From NCBI RefSeq assembly GCF_018449695.1, contig NZ_JAAVUY010000027.1, forward strand, positions 1 through 64,000: DNA of 64,000 nucleotides, read 5' to 3'. Below are positions 26,123 through 35,689 of the stretch, in pieces; position 1 is the first letter of the stretch, and each line of letters opens with the position of its first letter. The notes beneath the pieces were generated by a model. The model had not been told where the DNA came from. It saw nothing but the letters and a program-made list of their open reading frames with translations, and ran no database searches. Made by a program: the position numbers and the translations under genes. This DNA is from Bradyrhizobium sp. dw_411 (lineage in GTDB: Bacteria > Pseudomonadota > Alphaproteobacteria > Rhizobiales > Xanthobacteraceae).

Positions 26123-27526
26123 TCATCCCAGCGCCTTCAATTCGCCCGGCAATGCGTAGGCCCATTGCGTGATATTGCCCGCGCCTAAACAGACGACGAA
26201 ATCGCCGCTGGTCGCGAGGCCGCCGATCACACGCGCAAGCTCCGAAGAATCCTGCAGCGCGATCACCTCGCGATGGCCGTGCGCGCGCAGGCCAAGCACG
26301 AAATGATCGCGGTCGATGCCCTCAATCGGCGCCTCGCCGGCCGGATAGACTTCAGCGACGACCACCGTGTCGGCGTCGTTGAAACAGGTGCAGAATTCCT
26401 CGAACAGCGATTGCAAGCGCGTGAAGCGATGCGGCTGCACCACGGCGATGATCTTGCCATTGGTGGATTCGCGCGCCGCTTTCAGCACCGCGGCGATCTC
26501 GACGGGATGATGGCCATAGTCGTCAATGATGGTGACGCCGTTCCATTCCCCTGTCTTGGTGAAGCGCCGCTTGACCCCGCCGAAGCCCGCGATGGCCTTG
26601 CGGATGGTGTCATCGGACAACCCGAGTTCATGCGCCACCGCGATCGCCGACGTGGCGTTGAGCGCGTTGTGGCGGCCGGGCATCGGCAACATCACATCGG
26701 GAATTTCATGGGTAGCATCGGTCTTGCGATTACGAAACACGACCTTGAATTTCGAGCCGCCACCCGTGGGCGTGAGATCGACCAGCCGCGCATCGGCCTG
26801 CGGATTTTCGCCGTAGGTGATGATGCGGCGATCCTCGATCTTGCCCACTAAGGTTTGCACCACGGGATGATCGATGCACATCACGGCAAAGCCGTAGAAC
26901 GGCACGTTCTCGACGAAGTTGCGAAACGCGTCCTGCACGGCCTCGAAGGTCTTGAAGTGATCGAGATGCTCAGGGTCCACATTGGTGACGATCGCGACAT
27001 CCGCCGGCAGCTTCAGGAACGTGCCGTCGCTCTCGTCGGCTTCCACCACCATCCACTCGCCGGCTCCGAGCCGCGCATTGGTGCCATAGGCATTGATGAT
27101 GCCGCCATTGATCACGGTCGGATCGAGATCGCCGGCGTCGAGCAAGGCCGCGACCATCGAGGTCGTGGTGGTCTTGCCATGGGTGCCGGCAATCGCGACG
27201 CAGCTTTTCAGCCGCATCAATTCAGCCAGCATTTCGGCACGGCGCACCACGGGAATGCGCTGCGCGCGCGCCGCCATCAATTCGGGATTGTCGCGCTTGA
27301 TCGCGGTCGACACCACAAGCACATCGGCGCCGGCGACATTCTCGGCCTTATGGCCGACATGGATGGTGATGCCTTTTTCACGCAGGCGATTGACGTTGGC
27401 GCTCTCGGACGCATCCGAGCCCTGCACAGTATAGCCGAGATTGCTCAGGACCTCGGCGATACCGCTCATGCCGATGCCGCCGATCCCGACGAAATGAATA
27501 GGCCCGATCTCGCGCGGCAGTCTCAT
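26123..27526 (-). CDS. murC: UDP-N-acetylmuramate--L-alanine ligase
   Basis: 467 residues from MRLPREIGPIHFVGIGGIGM, with AGGAA as ribosome binding site; the frame stays open upstream into a repeat but that part is not family-like. It adds L-Ala to UDP-MurNAc. The Rossmann motif 'GIGGIGMSGIAEVL', the ATP loop 'IAGTHGKTTTTSMVAALL', the Mg-binding 'VEADESDGTFL' and the C-terminal 'DDYGHHPVEIAAVLKAAR' are all present. Confidence 0.97.
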   Translation of the reverse strand: MRLPREIGPIHFVGIGGIGMSGIAEVLSNLGYTVQGSDASESANVNRLREKGITIHVGHKAENVAGADVLVVSTAIKRDNPELMAARAQRIPVVRRAEMLAELMRLKSCVAIAGTHGKTTTTSMVAALLDAGDLDPTVINGGIINAYGTNARLGAGEWMVVEADESDGTFLKLPADVAIVTNVDPEHLDHFKTFEAVQDAFRNFVENVPFYGFAVMCIDHPVVQTLVGKIEDRRIITYGENPQADARLVDLTPTGGGSKFKVVFRNRKTDATHEIPDVMLPMPGRHNALNATSAIAVAHELGLSDDTIRKAIAGFGGVKRRFTKTGEWNGVTIIDDYGHHPVEIAAVLKAARESTNGKIIAVVQPHRFTRLQSLFEEFCTCFNDADTVVVAEVYPAGEAPIEGIDRDHFVLGLRAHGHREVIALQDSSELARVIGGLATSGDFVVCLGAGNITQWAYALPGELKALG

Positions 27527-27592
27527 GGTGCGGTTCCTGTCAATTCGGGTACTGGATGCCTTGCTTCGGCACGACGTGACAAGGGCTTTTTC

Positions 27593-27697
27593 CGTCATTC
27601 CGGGGCGACGCGCAGCGGCGAACCTCAGATGTGCCCTTGCACATCGGGGAATCTCGAGATTACGGATCAACCCGCTACGCGGTCTGTCCGGAATGAC
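27593..27697. repeat. Palindromic repeat, family A (copy 6)
   Basis: Between murG and murC. Ends CGTCATTCCGG ... CCGGAATGAC; the central palindrome is slightly degenerate (GGAATCTCGAGATTAC). Confidence 0.82.
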
Positions 27698-27709
27698 TGG
27701 ACTAAACGC

Positions 27710-28810
27710 CTAGATTTTGGCCACTTTCATCACCAGATCGGCCATCCGCTCCGCCGCATCCAGCCGGCCGACGGTACGGGCGCCGGCCGCCATCGCGGTC
27801 AGCCGCGCCGGATCGGCGGCGAGTGCGGAGAGTTCCGCGGCCAGCCGTTCCGGCGTGAATTCTACTTGCGGAATCCGCAGCGCGCCGTTGGCCTGCGCCA
27901 GCACGCCGGCATTGGCGAACTGATCCTGATCGATCGCGCCCGGCAGCGGCACCAGAATCGAAGGGCGGCCGATGGCGCCGAGTTCGGCCACGGTGCCGGC
28001 GCCGGAGCGCGACACCACCAACTGGCTCGACGCCAGCCGCGCCGGCAGGTCGCTGAAGAACGGCGCCAGTTCGGCATTGATCTTGAGCCGGTCATAGACC
28101 GCACGCACCCGCGCCATGTCCTCTTCGCGGACCTGCTGGGTCAGGATCAACCGACCCCATATGGAAGGATCAAGCATCTCGATCGCCGGCGGTACGATAT
28201 CGGCCATCACGCGCGCGCCCTGGCTGCCGCCGATCACCAACAGCCGAAGCGGCCCGTTCGCCTCGGGCGAGACAAATTTCACCACAGCCGCCGCCAAAAT
28301 CGCGGGACGCATCGGCGTGCCCACGGTGGTGGCTTTGGCTGCCAGCTCCGGATCGCGATCGAGCACGCCGGGCAACGAGGTCGCGATCGCGCTGACACGG
28401 CCCGCCAGAAACCGGTTGGCGCGGCCGAGCACGGCGTTGGCGTCGTGAATGAGGCCGGGAATCCCGAACAGCTTTGCAGCCAGCAGCGGCGGCAATGTCG
28501 GATAGCCGCCAAAGCCGACCACGGCCGCGGGCTTCAAGCGGCGCATCAGATTGAGCGCGACGCCAGTGCCCACCGCAAGCGTGATGCCGGTATAGGCCAG
28601 CGACCACGGCGTGCGGCCGCGCACCGTCGCGCTCGGCACTACATCGATCATGTCCTTGGAGAATAAACCGCTGTACCGCAGCGCACGCGCGTCCGTCGCA
28701 AGGCGCACGCGCAGGCCGCGCCGCATCAGTTCGACGCCGAGCGCCTCGGCGGGAAACAGATGCCCGCCGGTGCCGCCCGCGGCCAGCAGAATGAGAGGCG
28801 AAGTGGTCAT
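27710..28810 (-). CDS. murG: Lipid II synthase MurG (UDP-GlcNAc transferase)
   Basis: 366 residues from MTTSPLILLAAGGTGGHLFP. A GT-B glycosyltransferase at the inner membrane's cytoplasmic face that turns lipid I into lipid II. The N-terminal G-loop 'GGTGGHLFPAEALG', the second 'VVGFGGYPTLPPLLAA' loop, 'VIGGSQGARVMADIVP' and the sugar-nucleotide site 'VSRSGAGTVAELGAIGRPSILVPLPGAIDQDQFANA' region (about 255-300) are typical. Family A and B repeats lie on its two sides. Confidence 0.97.
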   Translation of the reverse strand: MTTSPLILLAAGGTGGHLFPAEALGVELMRRGLRVRLATDARALRYSGLFSKDMIDVVPSATVRGRTPWSLAYTGITLAVGTGVALNLMRRLKPAAVVGFGGYPTLPPLLAAKLFGIPGLIHDANAVLGRANRFLAGRVSAIATSLPGVLDRDPELAAKATTVGTPMRPAILAAAVVKFVSPEANGPLRLLVIGGSQGARVMADIVPPAIEMLDPSIWGRLILTQQVREEDMARVRAVYDRLKINAELAPFFSDLPARLASSQLVVSRSGAGTVAELGAIGRPSILVPLPGAIDQDQFANAGVLAQANGALRIPQVEFTPERLAAELSALAADPARLTAMAAGARTVGRLDAAERMADLVMKVAKI

Positions 28811-28833
28811 TGAGACAAACTTTGCGAGTAGGC

Positions 28834-28909
28834 CGTCATTGCGAGCGAAGCGAAGCAATCCATGAATCGGCAAAGTAAGTATGGATTGCTTCGCTGTGCC
28901 CGCAATGAC
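28834..28909. repeat. Family B inverted repeat, copy 2
   Basis: CGTCATTGCGAGCGAAGCG ... GCTTCGCTGTGCCCGCAATGAC, in the murG-ftsW spacer. Confidence 0.83.
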
Positions 28910-28924
28910 AAAAAATAGTGCAGA

Positions 28925-30076
28925 TCACGCGTAGCTGCGAACGGCATTGGCATCGCCGATCGATTCCATTTCGGTACGGGGCCGGTGCCGCGTCAAGGCC
29001 AGCATCATGCCAACACCATAGGCCAGCGAGATCATCGACGAGCCGCCATAGGAGATGAACGGCAGCGTCATGCCCTTGGCCGGGATCAATTGCAGATTGA
29101 CCGACATGTTGATCGCGGCCTGCACGCCGAACAAAATGGCCAGACCCGAAGCCGCGAAGCGCGCGAACATATCCTCGCTGGCATAGGCTCGCGACAGCGC
29201 GCGGATCACCACGAAGGCAAACAGCGCCAGCAGCACCAGGCACAGGATGATTCCGAATTCTTCGGCCGCGACCGCGAACACGAAGTCGGTATGGCTGTCC
29301 GGCAGGCTGCGCTTGGCGATGCCTTCGCCGGGCCCAAGGCCGAACCAGCCGCCATTGGAAAACGCTTCCATCGCGGTATCGACCTGAAACGTATCGCCCG
29401 AGGCCGGATTCATGAAGCGCTTGATGCGGCCGGCGACGTGCGGCACCAGAAAATAAGCGGCGAAAAGTCCCGCGCTCGCGGCGCCCGCGAGCCCGAGCAC
29501 CCAGATCATCCGCATGCCCGCGATGAAGAACAGCGAGCCCCATACCATCAGGATCAGCATGGTCTGGCCGAAATCAGGTTCCATCACGAGCAGACAGACC
29601 AGCATCATCAGCAATACAAGCGCCATCGAGGTCGCCGGCATTTCCGGCCGCTTGGTCGATTCCGCAAACAGCCACGCCGCGATCACCACGAAGGAGGGTT
29701 TTGCCGATTCCGAAGCCTGGATGTTGACGCCGATCAACGTGATCCAGCGCCGCGAGCCCTTGACCTCGGGACCAATCAGCAGCGTCGCAACAATAAGAAT
29801 GATGCTGATTGCGAACACGAGCAGCGCGGTGCGCCGGATTTGCCGCGGCGACAGGAACGACACCCCGATCAACACCATGAAGGATGGCAACAGGAACATC
29901 ACATGGCGGTTGAAGAAGTGAAACGGATCGAGCCCGATCCGGGTCGCGACCGGCGGGCTCGCCGCCAGCGACAGGATGATGCCGCCCAATATCAGCGCAA
30001 GGATCGCCGCCAGTTGCAGGCGATCGACGGTCCACCACCATTCGCTGAGGGGATTTCGCTGTTCACGGGAGAGCAT
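28925..30076 (-). CDS. ftsW: Septal peptidoglycan polymerase FtsW
   Basis: 383 residues with about ten membrane helices; a SEDS-family glycosyltransferase acting with FtsI at the septum. The family segments 'GSRRWITLIGVNIQASESAKPSFVV' (with the catalytic-loop region), 'LLVMEPDFGQTMLI' and 'LPDSHTDFVFAVAAEEFG' are clear. The ATG at 30076 has GGGA six bases upstream; in-frame ATG (30082) and TTG (30094) lie just before. Its promoter must lie in the 197 bp facing the divergent GDSL gene, since murD upstream is cut off by that gene. Confidence 0.96.
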   Translation of the reverse strand: MLSREQRNPLSEWWWTVDRLQLAAILALILGGIILSLAASPPVATRIGLDPFHFFNRHVMFLLPSFMVLIGVSFLSPRQIRRTALLVFAISIILIVATLLIGPEVKGSRRWITLIGVNIQASESAKPSFVVIAAWLFAESTKRPEMPATSMALVLLMMLVCLLVMEPDFGQTMLILMVWGSLFFIAGMRMIWVLGLAGAASAGLFAAYFLVPHVAGRIKRFMNPASGDTFQVDTAMEAFSNGGWFGLGPGEGIAKRSLPDSHTDFVFAVAAEEFGIILCLVLLALFAFVVIRALSRAYASEDMFARFAASGLAILFGVQAAINMSVNLQLIPAKGMTLPFISYGGSSMISLAYGVGMMLALTRHRPRTEMESIGDANAVRSYA

Positions 30077-30273
30077 GGGCATTCCCAAAGACAAAAGGGT
30101 TTGCCCATTGGTCGCCTAGGATGGTTTCCAAGGGGTTAACGGATTGGAAATGTTTTGAGATTGCGACGTCTTGTACCCTCATCCCGCTTTGTGCACGTGC
30201 GGACAGAAAGTCGATTGGCGAAGCGAAGAATTAGGCTTTAGGATCGCGCCAAGATCAAAAAAACGGGGAAACC

Positions 30274-31611
30274 ATGCGCTCGCTTGTTCGCGTCATCATC
30301 GCATCGCTGTTCGTCACTTCGCCCCTGGCTGCATTGGCCGCCACTAACGAAAACTGGGTGGTGTCATGGACGGGCTCGGTGCAAGGCCCCTACCCCATCG
30401 GCAATCCATCCGCACAGCCCGACCAGAAATTCGCCTTTCCCGATCCATCGGCCGGCGCACGGGATCAGACCTTTCGCTTGATGGTGCGGCCCGATCTGTG
30501 GGGGCGTCAGACCCGCATCAGATTAAGCAATGCGTTCGGCACCAAGCCGGTAACGTTCGACGGCGTGTATGCCGGATTGCAATGGGGCAGCGCGGCGCTG
30601 GTGCCCGGCTCCAATCGCACGGTGACATTTGGCGGGAAGTCTTCCGTCATTGTTCCGCCCGGCGGCTCGGCCTGGAGCGATCCGGTGGCGTTGCCATTCG
30701 TGAAACAGCCGGATGACCTCGCCGGCCGCCGGCTTGCGGTCAGCTTTCACATCGCCGGCGACAGCGGGCCGATGACCTGGCACGCCAAGGCGCTCACGAC
30801 TTCCTACGTCACCGCGCCCGGCGCTGGCGCCGTGGGCGCCCAGGAGGACGAGAAGGCATTCCCTTACGCGACCGCGTCGTGGTTTTTCCTCGATGCGGTC
30901 GAGATGATGGCGCCGACTGAGGCTTTCGCCATCATGGCATTCGGCGATTCCATCACCGACGGTACCGCCTCGACCATGAACGGCGACGACCGCTGGCCGG
31001 ACGTGCTATCGCGCCGCCTCAAGGCAATCTATCGCAACAAGGTCGCGGTGGTGAACGGCGGTATCGGCGGCAACCAGATCGCCGGACCATCAGATTATGG
31101 TCCCGCCAAGCCGTTTGCCGGCGGCCCGTCCTCCGTGCAACGGCTCGACCGCGACGTGCTGGCGCTCTCAGGCATCACTAGCCTGATCTGGCTGGAAGGC
31201 ATCAACGACTTCAGCAAGAACGGCAATGCGCCGGTCGAACCGGTGATATCCGCGATGAAGGACGGCGTCGCCCGGTTGCGCGCGAAATGGCCCCACATCC
31301 GCATCATCGGCGCCACGGTAACTTCGGCGCTCGGCAGTTCGAGCGCCGCCCACGGTTTCCCCGAGCAGGACAGCAAGCGCAAGGCACTCAACGACTTCAT
31401 CCGCTCATCCGGCACATTCGACGGCGTGGCCGATTTCGACAAGGCGGCGCTCGATCCGCAATCGGGCGGCCTCAAGCCGGAATTCGTGCCCGAAAGCACC
31501 ACCGGCGGCCCCGGCGATAAACTGCATCCCAATCGCACCGGCTATCTGGCGATGGGCGAGAGCATCGACCTCGATCTGTTCAAGCCGGGGACATCGCGAG
31601 CGCAGCGCTAA
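30274..31611 (+). CDS. Exported SGNH/GDSL hydrolase with N-terminal beta domain
   Basis: 445 residues with a Sec signal peptide (about 1-23, ...AALAA). A beta-rich domain of unknown role (about 25-210) precedes an SGNH esterase domain: block I AFGDSITDG with nucleophile Ser-226, block II Gly in 'NGGIGGNQI', block III 'LEGINDF' with Asn, and block V DKLH with Asp-415/His-418, so the catalytic set is intact. It is probably a periplasmic esterase or deacetylase acting on a carbohydrate or lipid. It is inserted on the opposite strand between murD and ftsW; its stop overlaps the murD stop by 4 bp. A role on peptidoglycan acetyl groups is possible but only from position. Confidence 0.88.
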   Translation: MRSLVRVIIASLFVTSPLAALAATNENWVVSWTGSVQGPYPIGNPSAQPDQKFAFPDPSAGARDQTFRLMVRPDLWGRQTRIRLSNAFGTKPVTFDGVYAGLQWGSAALVPGSNRTVTFGGKSSVIVPPGGSAWSDPVALPFVKQPDDLAGRRLAVSFHIAGDSGPMTWHAKALTTSYVTAPGAGAVGAQEDEKAFPYATASWFFLDAVEMMAPTEAFAIMAFGDSITDGTASTMNGDDRWPDVLSRRLKAIYRNKVAVVNGGIGGNQIAGPSDYGPAKPFAGGPSSVQRLDRDVLALSGITSLIWLEGINDFSKNGNAPVEPVISAMKDGVARLRAKWPHIRIIGATVTSALGSSSAAHGFPEQDSKRKALNDFIRSSGTFDGVADFDKAALDPQSGGLKPEFVPESTTGGPGDKLHPNRTGYLAMGESIDLDLFKPGTSRAQR

Positions 31612-33008
31612 GTAACGGGAATAACGCCGCCGAGTTGCAACACCAATTCGCGGAACTTGGCGCCGCGGATTTCGAAATTGCGGTACTGGTCGAACGACGC
31701 ACAGGCCGGCGACAACAAGACCACGGGATCGCTCAACCCTGAAGCCTCGGCGTCGCGCGCCGCGCTGGCGATCGCAACATCGAGGGTTTCGGAAATCTCG
31801 TGCGGCACGCGGGCCCCTAACGTGCCGGCGAATTCCTGCGCGGCCTCGCCAATCAGATACGCTTTACGGATGCGCGGGAAGTATTCGGTGAGGCTGGTGA
31901 TACCACCGAGCTTCGGCTTGCCGCCCGCGATCCAGAAAATATCGCCAAAGGACGACAGCGCATGCGCCGATGCATCGGCATTGGTGCCTTTGGAATCGTT
32001 GACGAACAGCACATTGCCGCGGCGGCCGACCTGCTCCATGCGGTGCGCAAGACCAGGAAAGCTGCGCAGTCCGTTCTGCAGCGTAGCGCCGGAGACGCCG
32101 AGCGCTAGCGCGCAGGCCGATGCGCAGGCTGCGTTCTGTGCATTGTGCAAGCCACGTAGCGAACCGATGCCGCCGATCTCAGCGACTTCGTCGCGCGCGC
32201 CACCGGACGCGCGCCAGATGGTTTCGCGCTCGACATAGATGCCGTCGGGCAGCGGATTTTTCACGGAGATGCGCACCACGCGCTGGCCGGCCTGTTCGAT
32301 CCGGTCGGCGGTGTTGCGGCACCAGATATCATCGACACCGACGATGGCAGTACCTTGCTTCTGTACCCGCGCGACTAGGCGCTCCTTCACGGCGGCGTAA
32401 TTCTCCAGCGTGCCGTGGCGATCGATATGGTCTTCGCTGACATTGATCAGGATGCCGACGCTGGGATCGAGCGACGGCGTCAGGTCGATCTGATAGGACG
32501 ACATCTCGATCACATGGACGCGGCCCATGCGCGGCGGCTCCAGCGACAGGATCGCGGTGCCGATATTGCCGCCCATCTGGGTGTCGTAACCGGCGACCCG
32601 CATCAGATGCGCGATCAGGGCTGTGGTGGTCGATTTGCCGTTGGTGCCGGTGATCGCGACGAACGGCGCATCGGGCGCGTGGCGGCGGCGTTCGCGGCAA
32701 AACAATTCGATATCGCCGATCACTTCGACGCCGGCTTCCCTCGCCGCCAGCACCGTCCAGTGCGGAGCCGGATGCGTCAGCGGCGCACCGGGAGTGAGCA
32801 CCAGTGCCGCGAAATTCTGCCACGAGACGGTTCGCAGATCAGCAGTGACAAAACCGGCTTTTGCGGCTTCGGCCATTCTGTCCGCGCCGTCGTCGCTGGC
32901 GATCACTTCAGCGCCGCCCGCCTTCAGGGCGTGACAGCTCGCAAGCCCCGACCCGCCGAGGCCGAACACCGCGACCGTCTTGCCCGCGAAGGAAGTGACG
33001 GGGATCAT
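31608..33008 (-). CDS. murD: UDP-N-acetylmuramoyl-L-alanine--D-glutamate ligase
   Basis: 466 residues. It adds D-Glu to UDP-MurNAc-L-Ala. Rossmann start 'VAVFGLGGSGLASCHALKAGG', ATP loop 'AITGTNGKSTTTALIAHLM', 'VIEMSSYQIDLT' and 'NDSKGTNADASAHAL' are all family landmarks. It follows mraY with a family A repeat between, and its 3' end converges with and overlaps the GDSL gene by 4 bp, so the dcw transcript cannot run from murD to ftsW without passing antisense through that gene. Confidence 0.96.
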   Translation of the reverse strand: MIPVTSFAGKTVAVFGLGGSGLASCHALKAGGAEVIASDDGADRMAEAAKAGFVTADLRTVSWQNFAALVLTPGAPLTHPAPHWTVLAAREAGVEVIGDIELFCRERRRHAPDAPFVAITGTNGKSTTTALIAHLMRVAGYDTQMGGNIGTAILSLEPPRMGRVHVIEMSSYQIDLTPSLDPSVGILINVSEDHIDRHGTLENYAAVKERLVARVQKQGTAIVGVDDIWCRNTADRIEQAGQRVVRISVKNPLPDGIYVERETIWRASGGARDEVAEIGGIGSLRGLHNAQNAACASACALALGVSGATLQNGLRSFPGLAHRMEQVGRRGNVLFVNDSKGTNADASAHALSSFGDIFWIAGGKPKLGGITSLTEYFPRIRKAYLIGEAAQEFAGTLGARVPHEISETLDVAIASAARDAEASGLSDPVVLLSPACASFDQYRNFEIRGAKFRELVLQLGGVIPVT

Positions 33009-33018
33009 GATTTAGCCT

Positions 33019-33115
33019 GTCATTCCGGGGCGTGCGAAGCACGAACTACGATGTGCAATTGCACATCGGAGAATCTCGAGATTCCGGATTGCCGCTTCGC
33101 GGCCTCCGGAATGAC
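33019..33115. repeat. Palindromic repeat, family A (copy 7)
   Basis: Between murD and mraY, starting 10 bp upstream of the murD ATG. It has the side hairpin GATGTGCAATTGCACATC and a central GAATCTCGAGATTC. Confidence 0.83.
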
Positions 33116-33136
33116 GGTGGGTGATATTCAACGTCA

Positions 33137-34240
33137 TCACCGCAGTTTCAGCGTGGAGAGGCCGGCCAGCGCCAGCATCACCGAGATGATCCAGAACCGG
33201 ATCACGATTTGCGGTTCGGTCCAGCCCAATTGCTCGAAATGATGGTGGATCGGCGCCATCTTGAAGATGCGCTTGCCGGTGAGTTTGAACGACGCCACCT
33301 GCACGATCACCGAGACCGCTTCCAGCACAAACAGCCCGCCGATCACGGCCAGCACGATCTCGTGTTTGACCGCCACCGCGATCGAGCCGAGCATGCCGCC
33401 CAGCGCCAGCGAACCCGTATCGCCCATGAAGATCGACGCGGGGGGCGCGTTGAACCACAGGAATCCCAGACCCGCGCCCAGCACCGCGCCACACAGCACT
33501 GCGAGCTCGCCGGTGCCGGGGACATAATTGATCTGCAGATAGTCCGAGAATACCGCATTGCCGGCGAGATAGGCGATCATCCCGAAGCTTGCGGCGGCGA
33601 TCATCACAGGGACGATCGCGAGGCCGTCGAGGCCATCCGTCAGGTTCACCGCATTGCCGGCGCCGACGATGATGAAAGCCCCGAACAGCACAAAGAACCA
33701 GCCGAGGTTCAATACGACTTCCTTGAAGAACGGAATCGCCAGCACGGTCGCCGAGGTCTCACGTCCAAGCCGGATCAGCGCGTAACACGCCGCGATCGCG
33801 ATGATGGCCTCAAGCAATAGCCGGATGCGGCCGGCGAATCCGCTGTGAGTCTGCTTGGTGACTTTCAGATAGTCGTCATAGAAACCGACAAAACCAAAGC
33901 CCAGCGTCACCGCCAGCACGATCCAGACATAGGGATTGAGCGGGTTGGCCCACAGCACCGTCGAGACCACAAGCCCCGACAGAATCATCAGCCCGCCCAT
34001 GGTCGGCGTGCCCTTTTTGGAAAGATGCGACTGCGGGCCGTCGGTGCGAATCGGCTGTCCCTTGCCCTGGCGCAGCCGCAAATGATCGATGATCCAGGGC
34101 CCGAACAAGAACACGAACAACGCGCCGGTCACCACGGCCCCGCCGGTGCGAAAGGTGATGTAGCGGAACACGTTCAAAAACGGGTGCAGCGCACTCAGGC
34201 CGGGAACCGTGTTGGAAAGCTCAATCAGCCAGTAAAACAT
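33137..34240 (-). CDS. mraY: Phospho-N-acetylmuramoyl-pentapeptide transferase
   Basis: 367 residues, ten membrane helices. It moves phospho-MurNAc-pentapeptide to undecaprenyl phosphate to make lipid I. The Mg/catalytic 'FYDDYLKVTKQTHSGF', 'NAVNLTDGLDGLA' and the HHH motif 'MAPIHHHFEQLGW' are present. It starts 9 bp after the murF stop. Confidence 0.97.
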   Translation of the reverse strand: MFYWLIELSNTVPGLSALHPFLNVFRYITFRTGGAVVTGALFVFLFGPWIIDHLRLRQGKGQPIRTDGPQSHLSKKGTPTMGGLMILSGLVVSTVLWANPLNPYVWIVLAVTLGFGFVGFYDDYLKVTKQTHSGFAGRIRLLLEAIIAIAACYALIRLGRETSATVLAIPFFKEVVLNLGWFFVLFGAFIIVGAGNAVNLTDGLDGLAIVPVMIAAASFGMIAYLAGNAVFSDYLQINYVPGTGELAVLCGAVLGAGLGFLWFNAPPASIFMGDTGSLALGGMLGSIAVAVKHEIVLAVIGGLFVLEAVSVIVQVASFKLTGKRIFKMAPIHHHFEQLGWTEPQIVIRFWIISVMLALAGLSTLKLR

Positions 34241-34249
34241 TCAAACCGC

Positions 34250-35689
34250 CTATACCGCGGCTTCGTCGAGCGCGGCCTTGCCGGGAAAGCGCTTTTCGAG
34301 CGCCTGCACAATCGTTTTCATCTTCGAGCCGAGCGAGCCCTTGATCATGATCGCATCGCCGGCGCGAATCGCCCCGACGGCCTGCGCTTCGAGACTCGCC
34401 GCGCTGTCGGCATATCCGCCCCGTTTACCCGTGGAAAGCGCATCCCACAAGTTACGCATCAGCGGACCACAACAATATACGAGATCAATATGGTTGGCCT
34501 TGATGGCCTCGTTCAAACTGCGATGCAATTCTGCGCTGGTGGGGCCTAGTTCAAGCATATCGCCGAGCACCGCGATACGCCGACCCTGCGGACCGATCAC
34601 GGCCTGGCCGAGCACGTTGAGCGCCGCGGCCATCGATGCCGGATTGGCATTATAGCTTTCATCGATCAAAGTGGCCTCGCCGCTGGCGACCTCCAGCGTG
34701 CGCCGCACCCCGCGGCCGGCGGCGGGTTCAAGCTGTGACAGCGCCAGCGCGGCCAGCGCCAGATCGGCACCCGCGAGCGACGCCGCCGCGAGCACCGCCA
34801 GCGAATTCATCGCCATGTGACGGCCGGGCATGCCGAGCTTGTAGGTCACCTCAAGCCCGAGAATATTGGCATGAACCGCCGAACAGGCGGCATGCAACGA
34901 CACGTCGAGCAGCCGCGCGTCGGATTTCTTGTCGGCGCCGAATGAGACGATGCGCGAAACACCAAGTTTCTTGGCACGGCGCTGCAGTCTGGCGAATTGC
35001 GAATTGTCGCGGTTGAGCACGACAGCACCGCCACTCTCGACGCCCTCGAAGATTTCCGCCTTGGCGTCGGCAATCGCCTCGATGCCGGCGAAGAATTCCA
35101 GATGCACCGGCTCGACCGTGGTGATGATCGCCACATGCGGCCGCACCATCCTGACCAGCGCATCGATTTCACCGGCGTGATTCATGCCGATCTCGAACAC
35201 CGCAAAACGCACCGATGCCGGGCAACGCGCCAGCGACAGTGGCACGCCCCAGTGATTGTTGAACGATGCCGCCGAGGCATGGGTCTCGCCCTGCGCGCGG
35301 AGCACGTGCCGCAACGCCTCTTTGGTGGAGGTCTTGCCGACCGAGCCCGTGACCGCGATCACCTGCCCACCCAGCCGCGCCCGCGCGGCATGGGCCAGAT
35401 CGACCAGACCGGCGAGCACGTCATCGACAATCAACAACGGCGCATCGACTGCGAACTTGTCGCGCTGCGCCGCTTCGACCACCGCCAGCGCCGCGCCCGC
35501 CTTCAAGGCCGCCGCGACGAAGGCATGCCCGTCATGGACATCGCCCTTGATCGCGAAATAAGCCTCGCCCGGCGCAATGGTGCGGCTGTCGATCGAGAGG
35601 CCCGTGATGGCTTCCGGCAATACGCCATTAGCCTTGGCGCGCATCGCCGCCATCATCGCGTCAGGGGTCCACAACGGTGTCACGCTCAT
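34250..35689 (-). CDS. murF: UDP-MurNAc-tripeptide--D-alanyl-D-alanine ligase
   Basis: 479 residues. It adds D-Ala-D-Ala to the UDP-MurNAc-tripeptide. ATP loop 'AVTGSVGKTSTKEALRHVL', 'EIGMNHAGEIDALVRMVRP' and 'DESYNANPASMAAAL' are diagnostic. Its ATG overlaps the murE stop by 4 bp, indicating coupling. Confidence 0.97.
   Translation of the reverse strand: MSVTPLWTPDAMMAAMRAKANGVLPEAITGLSIDSRTIAPGEAYFAIKGDVHDGHAFVAAALKAGAALAVVEAAQRDKFAVDAPLLIVDDVLAGLVDLAHAARARLGGQVIAVTGSVGKTSTKEALRHVLRAQGETHASAASFNNHWGVPLSLARCPASVRFAVFEIGMNHAGEIDALVRMVRPHVAIITTVEPVHLEFFAGIEAIADAKAEIFEGVESGGAVVLNRDNSQFARLQRRAKKLGVSRIVSFGADKKSDARLLDVSLHAACSAVHANILGLEVTYKLGMPGRHMAMNSLAVLAAASLAGADLALAALALSQLEPAAGRGVRRTLEVASGEATLIDESYNANPASMAAALNVLGQAVIGPQGRRIAVLGDMLELGPTSAELHRSLNEAIKANHIDLVYCCGPLMRNLWDALSTGKRGGYADSAASLEAQAVGAIRAGDAIMIKGSLGSKMKTIVQALEKRFPGKAALDEAAV

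Noticed and set aside
26855..28666. 603-codon plus-strand open frame opposite murC and murG
   Set aside because: It is rich in His/Arg/Gln/Gly with no domain, and runs opposite two certain genes; a product of high GC third positions.
28985..30139. 384-codon plus-strand open frame opposite ftsW
   Set aside because: Extremely His/Arg/Gln-rich translation, opposite a certain membrane protein gene.
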